DNA from: Candidatus Cloacimonadota bacterium
GTDB lineage: Bacteria; Cloacimonadota; Cloacimonadia; Cloacimonadales; TCS61
Reading direction: 5' to 3'
Length of the DNA stretch: 12,605 nucleotides
Assembly: GCA_018654125.1 (NCBI GenBank)
Contig: JABIME010000110.1
Span: 1 to 12,605 of the forward strand
Under the pieces are notes generated by a model. It worked only from the letters and a program-made list of their open reading frames with translations. It did no database searches and was not told where the DNA came from. Positions 6,029-12,290 of this stretch are shown in pieces (position 1 is the stretch's first letter; the number at the start of each line of letters is the position of its first letter). Both the position numbers and the translations under genes were made by a program.

Positions 6029-8374
6029 CTACTCCTTGATCTTAACAACGGTTACACCACTTCCACCAGCTTCGGGTGGAGGTGTGAAAAACTCTTCAAC
6101 ATTTCTATTTGTCCGCAAGTAGTTTCTTACTTTAGAACGTAATACCCCAGTTCCTTTTCCATGCACGATCCTTATCATGAAAAGTCCGTTCACAACCGCA
6201 TTGTCAATAAAAGTTTCAATTTCCGGAAGAGCCTCATCAAATCTAAATCCCAAGATCTTAAGTTCCATTTTTGCATTGCTTTTAGGAACGCTAATCAGCT
6301 TTTTCCTTAAAGATTTATTCACTTTCTTTTCTGTTATTAAATATAGCCTGTCAGAAGTTGTATTCAAGAAAATTCCATCCATATCAACTTTAATATTCTT
6401 TCCTGAAATCTCAGTTATTTCGCCTTCCATTTCCATCTCTTTAAGCCAGACTTTCATTCCAATTTTGGGAGTACTAACAGATTCACGTGAGATTTCTGAA
6501 AGTTTTTCTTCTTCACTGCTCAGATCACGATTAAGCTGTGTAACCTTTTTCAGGGATTTTTCAAATTTATCTTTTTTCTCTTTTTTGTTGGATTGCTTAA
6601 TATCCTTAATTTCCAAGTTCAATTCTTTCTGCATAGAAGTAAGGAATTCACGAGCATCGCGAATTGATTTTTTCTTGATCTCTTTTTTATCTATTTCCAA
6701 TGATTCTATCTGATTTTGATGCTCATTTATCTTCTGATTTAACAGTGCTGTTTTTAATTCAAATTGATATAATTGTCGTGATAATGATTTTTTTTCTTCC
6801 GACATTTTTTTTATTAATTCTGTTAATTCTACATTTTGCTTGCCCGTTAAGTTTTTTGCTCTTTCAATAAGATCTTTCTGCAAGCCAAGTCTGGCAGCAA
6901 CTTCAATCGCAAAACTATTTCCGGGTAAACCAAGTTTAAATTGATAAGTTGGTTTATGTTTTTCAGGATCAAATTGCATTGCTGCATTTATGCATTTTTC
7001 ATGCTTCTCTGCAAAAACTTTAAGTGATGTATAATGCGTACTTATAACACCAACTGCACCATTTTCTGCCAAGTTTTCTAAAATTGCCTGAGCCAAAGCA
7101 GAACCTTGTTCAGGGTCTGTTGCAGCACCAATCTCATCAATTAGCACAAGCATATTAGATTTTGTATCTTCTGTCATTTCACGAATATTTTTTATATGGG
7201 AAGAGAATGTACTGAGAGCATTTTCTAACGACTGACTATCCCCTATATCTGCAAAAACAGAATTAAATGAACCAATAACACTATGAGGATCTGCTGGGAT
7301 TGGTAGACCGGATTTTGCCATCAATGTTAATAACCCAACTGTTTTTAGGGTTACTGTTTTCCCACCAGTATTAGGGCCAGAAACTAATAGCAGATTATAA
7401 TCAAATCCAAGTTCAAGGTCAAAAGGAATAACGTCATCAAATTCATCAAAAGTGAGTATGAGAAGTGGATGTCTGGCGTTTTTTAGTTTTATTTGCGGTT
7501 TTTCTGAAAGTATAGGTTTTTCTGCTTTTAGTCTATTTGCCAAACGAGAAGATGCAAAGAAAAAATCCATCTCTTGAAGATATGTTATTTCTTTTAATAA
7601 TATACTTTTATGTTCAATTATAATTTCTGTATAATCTTTAAAGATTTGGAAGATTTCTTGTTTTTCTTCACTGGAGACAAGCTCAAGATCATTATTCAAA
7701 CTCACTATTTCTTGAGGCTCCATATATATTGAAGATTTACTAGAAGATCGTCCATGTACAATTCCCGGAACAAATGTGGATGCTCCCTCTTTAATAGGTA
7801 TTACATATCTGCCGTCACGTTGTGTAACAATATTATCGTGCAAAAAATTACTAGTTGAAAGTGATTCTACTTTTCTATTAATTGTGGAAACCAGATTTTT
7901 TCTCACTCGCTTTTTCTTTCTGCGAATGGATGCTAAAGCAGAAGATGCATTATCTTTAACTTCACCATCACTTTCAAAGATCTGATTAAATCTTACTTCG
8001 ATATCATCAAGTGGAATTATCCGGCTTATGAATTTCAAATATTGTGGATGATCTTCTAATTCATCAGTACTTTTTGAAATTCTATTTGCTGTTGAAACAT
8101 TAAAGTATATTTGTTGGAATTCTTCGAAATTGTAAGTTTGATGCTGTTGCTTTGAAATTATTTCTTTGATATCAGAAATGTTTTCAAAATTATGTGAGAT
8201 ACCTTTTTTTAGTAATAGCTGAATCTCTGATGCTAACTCCAACTTTTGTGTGATCTCAGATATTGAAGACATTGGTTGCAAATTAGACGCCATTCTGCTT
8301 CCAAGAACAGAATGACATTCTTGCCCAAGGAAATCCTTGATCTTGTTATACTCAAGTTGGTTATGTGAATTCAT
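6029..8374 (-). CDS. mutS2: MutS2 family ATPase with C-terminal Smr domain
   Basis: MutS2 proteins are MutS-like ATPases without the mismatch-recognition domain. They are linked to suppressing recombination and, in Bacillus, to rescue of collided ribosomes. The 781 residues show a core and lever region, then the ATPase with Walker A GPNTGGKT (333-340), Walker B LVLIDE (409-414) and STHY (445-448). A long charged coiled coil spans about 510-625, a small beta-rich KOW-like segment about 637-680, and the Smr domain about 703-781. In Smr the HGKG motif (738-741) is intact, but the motif usually written LDLRG reads LKILG (705-709), so its Asp is replaced by Lys706. ATG 8374 abuts the cvpA stop directly and I see no SD in front of it, so expression probably depends on translation of cvpA. 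Confidence 0.95.
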   Translation of the reverse strand: MNSHNQLEYNKIKDFLGQECHSVLGSRMASNLQPMSSISEITQKLELASEIQLLLKKGISHNFENISDIKEIISKQQHQTYNFEEFQQIYFNVSTANRISKSTDELEDHPQYLKFISRIIPLDDIEVRFNQIFESDGEVKDNASSALASIRRKKKRVRKNLVSTINRKVESLSTSNFLHDNIVTQRDGRYVIPIKEGASTFVPGIVHGRSSSKSSIYMEPQEIVSLNNDLELVSSEEKQEIFQIFKDYTEIIIEHKSILLKEITYLQEMDFFFASSRLANRLKAEKPILSEKPQIKLKNARHPLLILTFDEFDDVIPFDLELGFDYNLLLVSGPNTGGKTVTLKTVGLLTLMAKSGLPIPADPHSVIGSFNSVFADIGDSQSLENALSTFSSHIKNIREMTEDTKSNMLVLIDEIGAATDPEQGSALAQAILENLAENGAVGVISTHYTSLKVFAEKHEKCINAAMQFDPEKHKPTYQFKLGLPGNSFAIEVAARLGLQKDLIERAKNLTGKQNVELTELIKKMSEEKKSLSRQLYQFELKTALLNQKINEHQNQIESLEIDKKEIKKKSIRDAREFLTSMQKELNLEIKDIKQSNKKEKKDKFEKSLKKVTQLNRDLSSEEEKLSEISRESVSTPKIGMKVWLKEMEMEGEITEISGKNIKVDMDGIFLNTTSDRLYLITEKKVNKSLRKKLISVPKSNAKMELKILGFRFDEALPEIETFIDNAVVNGLFMIRIVHGKGTGVLRSKVRNYLRTNRNVEEFFTPPPEAGGSGVTVVKIKE

Positions 8375-8935
8375 TTATTTGGTTGTTTTATCTTTAATTA
8401 GCTTCTCTATTTTTTCAGTATTCTCATCAATATCCTTTCCAACACTTTGTATTTTCTCTTTTAATCCAGGATATTTTAACTCTATTTTATCTGTTGCAAT
8501 ACGAATATTATTTGCAATTGTTGAAGAAGATGTGAAATTTCGAATTTGTTTTTCAAAAGGCAACAAATTAAGTAATAGCAAAACAATTGCGATTATCATT
8601 GTTCCATTAAAAACTCCAAAAAATGCACCTAATAGTCTATCTAACCACTTTAAATGCAGAAATTCAATAACCATTTGCAATATTTTTATAGTAAGTTTAG
8701 CAATCAAAACAATTACTACAGCAATCAATATATAAGAACAAATGATAGCAATAAGTTCACTCAAACCTAATTTTACCATCAGTATACCCTTAAAGATATG
8801 TCCGCTTTTAGCAATTAGTATAACAATTACAATTAAACTGATAAGACTTATAGCGCTTCTAATAAAACCTTTTGTTAGTCCATGAAATAGTAGAACTAAC
8901 AAAAAAATACCGAGGATAATATCTAGAATATTCAT
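8375..8935 (-). CDS. cvpA: CvpA family inner-membrane protein
   Basis: This 186-residue protein has four predicted membrane helices (about 3-20, 27-43, 59-84 and 104-125), followed by a charged cytoplasmic or periplasmic tail of about 60 residues. The family hallmark, a Gly-Phe-Ile-Arg turn between helices 1 and 2 (LTKGFIRSA, 20-28), and the LDRLLGAFFGVFNG block (98-111) are present. Despite its name (colicin V production), the family's molecular role is poorly defined; it has been tied to envelope homeostasis. In Bacillus a CvpA-family gene also lies near mutS2, so the pairing is old. SD AAAGGAT lies just before ATG 8935. The gene is the first of the cvpA-mutS2-dnaG-rpoD run after the hairpin at 8977-8998, leaving only about 40 nt for a separate promoter. 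Confidence 0.88.
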   Translation of the reverse strand: MNILDIILGIFLLVLLFHGLTKGFIRSAISLISLIVIVILIAKSGHIFKGILMVKLGLSELIAIICSYILIAVVIVLIAKLTIKILQMVIEFLHLKWLDRLLGAFFGVFNGTMIIAIVLLLLNLLPFEKQIRNFTSSSTIANNIRIATDKIELKYPGLKEKIQSVGKDIDENTEKIEKLIKDKTTK

Positions 8936-8971
8936 TTTCCATCCTTTGCTTCATTAAACTTTTTTTTAGAT

Positions 8972-8998
8972 AAAAAGGGGGAGATAGCTATCTCCCCC
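8972..8998 (-). terminator. Rho-independent terminator between yqeY and cvpA
   Basis: 8977-8998 is a perfect 22-bp palindrome giving a 9-bp stem (five G:C pairs at the base) with an AGCT loop. On the minus strand it is followed at once by TTTTTATC, whereas on the plus strand the tail is ACAAATAA. It therefore works for minus-strand transcription, 31 nt after the yqeY stop. It sits inside the gene run, so it either ends the rpsU-yqeY message or attenuates flow into cvpA-mutS2-dnaG-rpoD. Confidence 0.9.
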
Positions 8999-9028
8999 AC
9001 AAATAATTTAAATTTTATTGATTTCTGA

Positions 9029-9469
9029 TCAGTTTTGCAAATCTCGTCTGACGAATGCACTTAAACTTTTACCATCTACATTACTGCCGAGTTTCTCTTT
9101 GAGATATTTCATAACAATTCCCATATCTTTCATAGATTCGGCATTAAGATGTGCAATAGCTTCACTGACCTCTTTTTCTAATTCAGCCCCAGAGAGCTCT
9201 TCCGGTAAATACACCTTGATGATCTTTATCTCTCTGTTTTCGATCTCTGCAAGTTCCGGACGCTTCCCCTGTATATAAAGTTCAGCAGCTTGTTGTCTTT
9301 GCTTTACCTGACCTTTGAATACAGAAATAATCTCTTCATCAGAAAGCTCTTTCTTTAATTCTAACTCCTGATATTGAACAGCAGATTTCAATGCACGAAG
9401 AACTTTTAAAGTATCTTTATCCTTCTCTTGCATTGCTTTTTTTAGATCAATATTAATTCGTGTGAGCAT
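9029..9469 (-). CDS. yqeY: GatB/YqeY domain protein
   Basis: This 146-residue protein matches the stand-alone YqeY family (about 150 residues), which is related to the C-terminal tail domain of GatB, the tRNA-binding part of the Asp/Glu-tRNA amidotransferase. Marks are the N-terminal LKKAMQEKDKDTLKVLRALKSA helix (9-30), the RQQAAELYIQGKRPELAEIE block (58-77), KVYLPEELS (85-93) and the C-terminal GKSLSAFVRRDLQ (132-144). YqeY's role is unknown; tRNA binding is a family-level inference. The start follows the rpsU stop by 4 nt with no strong SD, so it is probably translated by coupling to rpsU. rpsU-yqeY adjacency is widespread in bacteria, which supports both calls. Confidence 0.92.
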   Translation of the reverse strand: MLTRINIDLKKAMQEKDKDTLKVLRALKSAVQYQELELKKELSDEEIISVFKGQVKQRQQAAELYIQGKRPELAEIENREIKIIKVYLPEELSGAELEKEVSEAIAHLNAESMKDMGIVMKYLKEKLGSNVDGKSLSAFVRRDLQN

Positions 9470-9473
9470 ATCT

Positions 9474-9677
9474 TTATGAAAAACGTCTCTGTTTTCTAAG
9501 ACGTTTCATAGCCTTTCTTACTTGATCATTTTTCTCTTTTTTGCGAACTACACTTGGCTTTTCGTAATATTTATTCTTCTTAACATCAGATAAAAGACCA
9601 GCTCTTTCGCAAGACTTTTTGAATCTTCTAAGTAACACTTGAAAAGACTCACCACTTTTAGCAATAACTTTTGGCAA
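9474..9677 (-). CDS. rpsU: Ribosomal protein bS21, TTG start
   Basis: bS21 is a small basic protein of the 30S subunit, placed near the 3' end of 16S rRNA and needed for efficient initiation on many mRNAs. With the TTG start at 9675-9677 the product is 67 residues. It begins MPKVIAKSGESFQVLLRRFKKSCERAG, closely matching the usual bS21 N-terminus, and includes YYEKPSVVRKKEK and a Lys/Arg-rich tail. A GTG at 9684-9686 would add three residues (M-I-S-L-P...). That GTG lies inside the SD GGGGGGTGAT, while TTG sits 4 nt after it, so TTG is preferred. The gene opens the minus-strand block and is divergent from the ppiD-like gene. The long SD hints at translational control. Confidence 0.95.
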   Translation of the reverse strand: MPKVIAKSGESFQVLLRRFKKSCERAGLLSDVKKNKYYEKPSVVRKKEKNDQVRKAMKRLRKQRRFS

Positions 9678-9681
9678 AGAA

Positions 9682-9691
9682 ATCACCCCCC
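9682..9691 (-). promoter_or_regulatory. Extended SD of rpsU (GGGGGGTGAT), decides the TTG start
   Basis: The minus-strand sequence GGGGGGTGAT can pair with nearly the whole anti-SD tail (complement of GGAGGTGAT) with one G-U wobble, more than any other gene in this window. It contains the in-frame GTG at 9686 and stands 4 nt before TTG 9677, a normal position relative to the G-run. The 16S rRNA tail of this organism is not in the window and is assumed standard. Confidence 0.75.
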
Positions 9692-9924
9692 GTTTATTTA
9701 TATGAAATTCAAAAATCTGAGTATCACTTATCCTGTCAAGCCTAAATATATTGATATGAATAATTTATAAATACAATTTTAAGATAGCACACACTGCTTG
9801 CAATCAAGAGCTTTTTGAATGTACATTAAATCCACTTAATTTATTGATTTCCAAAAAAAAGCTTGAATAAATATCAATGATTTTAGTTATTGCACAAACT
9901 ATAAAAAATATATGAAATATATTT
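9692..9924. promoter_or_regulatory. Divergent intergenic region between rpsU and the ppiD-like gene
   Basis: About 230 nt of very AT-rich DNA must hold promoters for both directions. On the minus strand a perfect TTGACA lies at 9739-9734, but no convincing -10 sits 16-18 nt further; GATACT follows after only 8 nt. On the plus strand I see TATAAA at 9901-9906 but no good -35 partner. There is no ORF with an SD and no strong hairpin. Confidence 0.45.
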
Positions 9925-9936
9925 GGAGGAAATAGA

Positions 9937-11712
9937 ATGTTAGAAGGACTTAGAAGACACGCATCATGGATAGTAGTTGTGATAGCTGCTGTATTTATTC
10001 TATCAATGGCAATTGGTGGAATTAGCAGTATCTTCATAACAAAACCATTTGTAGGAAGTATTGCAGGTGAAAAGGTCTATCCGAATGACTTTAGCGAGTA
10101 TTTGCAAAGAACTTATGCCGGGTATGCACAGCAAAATCCTGAAAAGGAAATTGATGAGCAAACAGCAAAGCAACTTAATGATCAAACATGGGACCAGCTT
10201 ATTCAACAAACTCTATTTGATAAAGCTTTAAAAAAGCGTCGTATAAAAATTACTGATGATGATGTTATTGAAGGATTAAAAAATCCATCTGAAGAATTCA
10301 CATCAATTCCTCAATTTCATACTGATGGGATATTTGACTATTCAAAATATGAAACTATGCTTATGGAGAATCCTGAATTTGCAAACTATGCTGAAGGTAG
10401 AATTAGGGGAACGCTTCCGTATGAAAGACTTTTTGAAGATGTAAAATCTGAAGTTATAGTTACAATTGAAGAAGTTGAGCAACAGTACATTGATGATAAT
10501 AATCTTGCTGATGCTGACGTGATTTTTTTTAATCCTAACAAAATAAAAGAAGTGGAAGTTACAGAAGAAGATCTACAGCAATATTACGAAGAAAATAAAG
10601 AAGATTACAAAAAAGATCCAGCCAGAAAGCTTAAATATGTAGCTGTAAATCTCGAGCCAAGTGAAGTTGATAAGAAAATTGTAAAAACAAAAGTTGATTC
10701 AATATATAATCTTGCAATTAGCGGTAAAAATTTTGCTGAACTTGCAATACAATATTCACAAGGTCCATCTGCTCCACAAGGCGGAGATCTTGGATATTTT
10801 ACAAGAGGGAAAATGGTTCCTACTTTTGAAGAGGCAGCATTCCAATTGAAAAAAGGTGATATCAGTGACCCGGTAAAAACACAATTTGGTTGGCATATAA
10901 TCAAGCTTATCGACAAAAGAACCAAAAATGGAGCAGAAGAGATCCAGGCAAGTCATATTCTTATTGAAGAAAAAGCTTCTGAAGCTACAAAAGAAAATTT
11001 AGATGTTGTGATTAATGATATGTACGAAAAAGCTGAAGATACAAACTTAGAAAAAGCTGCAGAAGAACTTGCTTATGAGATTACCGAATCTAAAGAGTTC
11101 TACGAATCTTCACAGTATATAGCTGGTATAGGTAGAAATAAAGAACTTGTTAAATTTGCTTTTGATAATAAAATTGGGAAATTAAGTGAACCAATTCTTA
11201 AGGATGATGGCAACTATATCCTTTGTGAAGTTTCTTTTATTATTGGTGAACATTTTCAAGAATTTGAAGATGTAAAAAAACGAGTTGAAAATTCGGTGAA
11301 GAAAGAAAAGAAGAAAGATATTTCTAAAGCAAATGCTCAAGAATTTGCCAATAAATTTGAAGCTGATAATTACTTGAAGAATGCTGAAGCTGAAGGATAT
11401 GAAATTGTAGAAGCATTGAATGTGAAAATTGACAACACGTTTAAAATGATTGGAAAAGATGAAGTTCTTAACGAAGCGATTCTTGCCAAAGAAGTTGGTG
11501 AATACACAGAAGTAATAAGTGGTGAGAGGGCTTCCTATATTGCTTTTATTAAAGTACGTACTCAACCGAATATGGATGACTTTGAGAAAGCTCAAGAAAA
11601 ACTAATGGCAGATGCACAAACTACAGCAGAAGATACTCACCTTAATGAATGGTATGAAAAATTAAAAGAAGATGCAAATATCATTGATAATAGAAGTGAA
11701 TTTTATAATTAG
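9937..11712 (+). CDS. ppiD: PpiD/SurA-type peptidyl-prolyl isomerase, membrane-anchored foldase
   Basis: This 591-residue protein has one N-terminal membrane helix (about 11-33) with short positive flanks before it (RRH), predicting a cytoplasmic N-terminus and periplasmic body, as in PpiD. A SurA/PpiD-like chaperone region follows (about 38-225). A parvulin rotamase domain spans about 229-327, with [15 protein letters not shown] (281-295), [17 protein letters not shown] and FGWHIIKL (317-324). A second stretch opens with the parvulin signature QASHILIEE (337-345) but lacks the GGDLG and GWH motifs, so it is degenerate or a chaperone module. The family helps outer-membrane and secreted proteins fold at the translocon exit. 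GGAGG stands 7 nt before ATG, supporting the start. The gene is single, divergent from rpsU, and ends at a strong terminator. PpiD versus another PPIase subgroup is less certain than the fold. Confidence 0.9.
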   Translation: MLEGLRRHASWIVVVIAAVFILSMAIGGISSIFITKPFVGSIAGEKVYPNDFSEYLQRTYAGYAQQNPEKEIDEQTAKQLNDQTWDQLIQQTLFDKALKKRRIKITDDDVIEGLKNPSEEFTSIPQFHTDGIFDYSKYETMLMENPEFANYAEGRIRGTLPYERLFEDVKSEVIVTIEEVEQQYIDDNNLADADVIFFNPNKIKEVEVTEEDLQQYYEENKEDYKKDPARKLKYVAVNLEPSEVDKKIVKTKVDSIYNLAISGKNFAELAIQYSQGPSAPQGGDLGYFTRGKMVPTFEEAAFQLKKGDISDPVKTQFGWHIIKLIDKRTKNGAEEIQASHILIEEKASEATKENLDVVINDMYEKAEDTNLEKAAEELAYEITESKEFYESSQYIAGIGRNKELVKFAFDNKIGKLSEPILKDDGNYILCEVSFIIGEHFQEFEDVKKRVENSVKKEKKKDISKANAQEFANKFEADNYLKNAEAEGYEIVEALNVKIDNTFKMIGKDEVLNEAILAKEVGEYTEVISGERASYIAFIKVRTQPNMDDFEKAQEKLMADAQTTAEDTHLNEWYEKLKEDANIIDNRSEFYN

Positions 11713-11740
11713 TATTTTTCTAATTTGTTAATAAAATATT

Positions 11741-11769
11741 AAGCGGGTTTTTAATAACCCGCTTTTTTT
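11741..11769 (+). terminator. Rho-independent terminator of the ppiD-like gene, shared with cdd
   Basis: A 9-bp stem (11741-11749 with 11756-11764) and a 6-nt loop are followed by a T-run to 11769: a textbook plus-strand terminator 28 nt after the ppiD-like stop. The T-run overlaps the stop codon of the convergent cdd gene (11768-11770). On the minus strand the tail is AATATTTTATTA, so weaker termination of cdd mRNA is possible there. Confidence 0.9.
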
Positions 11770-12142
11770 ATAATTTAAAACCGTGAGGCAATAATTCTGC
11801 AATAGTTGTTTCAAATTTATCTGTTAAGGAAACTATTGTAATTTTAAGATCGGAAGAAAATTCTGATATGACCTGACGGCATGCACCACAAGGATAGAAT
11901 AATTCATCTGTTTTTGAAAATATTACAAGCTCAGAAAATTTTGTTTCTCCTTCCGAAACAGCTTTAAAAACAGCTGTTCGCTCAGCGCAATTTGTTAAAC
12001 CATAAGATGAATTTTCCACATTGCATCCAGTAAATATTTTCCCTGATTCTGAAAGTATTGCAGCTCCAACTTGAAATCCAGAATATGGAACATAAGCATT
12101 CTCTGCTACACTCTTTGCTGCTTCTATTAATTTTTGCTTCAT
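11768..12142 (-). CDS. cdd: Cytidine deaminase, homotetrameric type
   Basis: This enzyme hydrolyses cytidine and deoxycytidine to uridine and deoxyuridine in pyrimidine salvage. At 124 residues from ATG 12142 it is the short tetrameric class (130-odd residues in Bacillus), not the long E. coli type. Zinc and catalytic residues are all present: NCAERTA gives Cys52 and Glu54, and PCGACRQV gives Cys85 and Cys88. The substrate-binding GCNVENSSYGLT block (39-50) and the N-terminal AYVPYSGFQVGAA (16-28) are typical. An upstream in-frame ATG at 12157 would add five residues, but it overlaps the SD GAGGAG (12150-12155), which stands 7 nt before ATG 12142. The gene converges on the ppiD-like gene and is divergent from the TrpF-like gene. 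No partner pyrimidine genes are adjacent. Confidence 0.96.
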   Translation of the reverse strand: MKQKLIEAAKSVAENAYVPYSGFQVGAAILSESGKIFTGCNVENSSYGLTNCAERTAVFKAVSEGETKFSELVIFSKTDELFYPCGACRQVISEFSSDLKITIVSLTDKFETTIAELLPHGFKL

Positions 12143-12149
12143 TTTATAA

Positions 12150-12155
12150 CTCCTC
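12150..12155 (-). promoter_or_regulatory. SD GAGGAG that fixes the cdd start at 12142
   Basis: GAGGAG on the minus strand is 7 nt from ATG 12142 and overlaps the last base of the upstream ATG (12157-12155). A ribosome bound here would use the inner ATG. Confidence 0.85.
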
Positions 12156-12218
12156 ATTCAACTATCAAAAACCAGCTTTTGCTAAAGTATTGTAAAGTGA
12201 TTTTTCTTGTTCAAATTA

Positions 12219-12230
12219 TTATTGCAATAA
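12219..12230. repeat. 12-bp perfect palindrome TTATTGCAATAA
   Basis: The palindrome lies in the 148-nt gap between the divergent cdd and TrpF-like genes. It ends 19 nt before the proposed -10 of the latter, over its -35 region. It may be an operator half-site pair for a dimeric regulator, but a chance palindrome in AT-rich DNA cannot be excluded. Confidence 0.35.
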
Positions 12231-12246
12231 ATATTTTGACATTTAT

Positions 12247-12255
12247 TGTTATAAT
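12247..12255 (+). promoter_or_regulatory. Extended -10 promoter (TGTTATAAT) of the TrpF-like gene
   Basis: TATAAT at 12250-12255 matches the -10 consensus fully and is preceded by the extended TGn element. This predicts a start near 12262 and a leader of about 30 nt. A perfect TTGACA at 12236-12241 is only 8 nt upstream of it, too close to act as its -35 in the usual way. Confidence 0.5.
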
Positions 12256-12290
12256 TTCATTTGTATTTTCATAATTAATGGAGAATATAA

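Noticed and set aside
6177..6713. 178-codon open frame antisense to mutS2
   Set aside because: It mirrors the Lys/Glu-rich coiled coil of mutS2 (giving Ser/Phe-rich nonsense) and has no recognisable domain.
9804..9866. Imperfect inverted repeat TCAAG(AG)CTTTTT / AAAAAGCTTGA in the rpsU-ppiD gap
   Set aside because: There is a two-base bulge and a 39-nt AT-rich spacer, with no clear position relative to a promoter; likely chance.
12143..12157. Longer cdd version from ATG 12157
   Set aside because: That ATG overlaps the SD GAGGAG serving ATG 12142, and the extra five residues are outside the usual family N-terminus.
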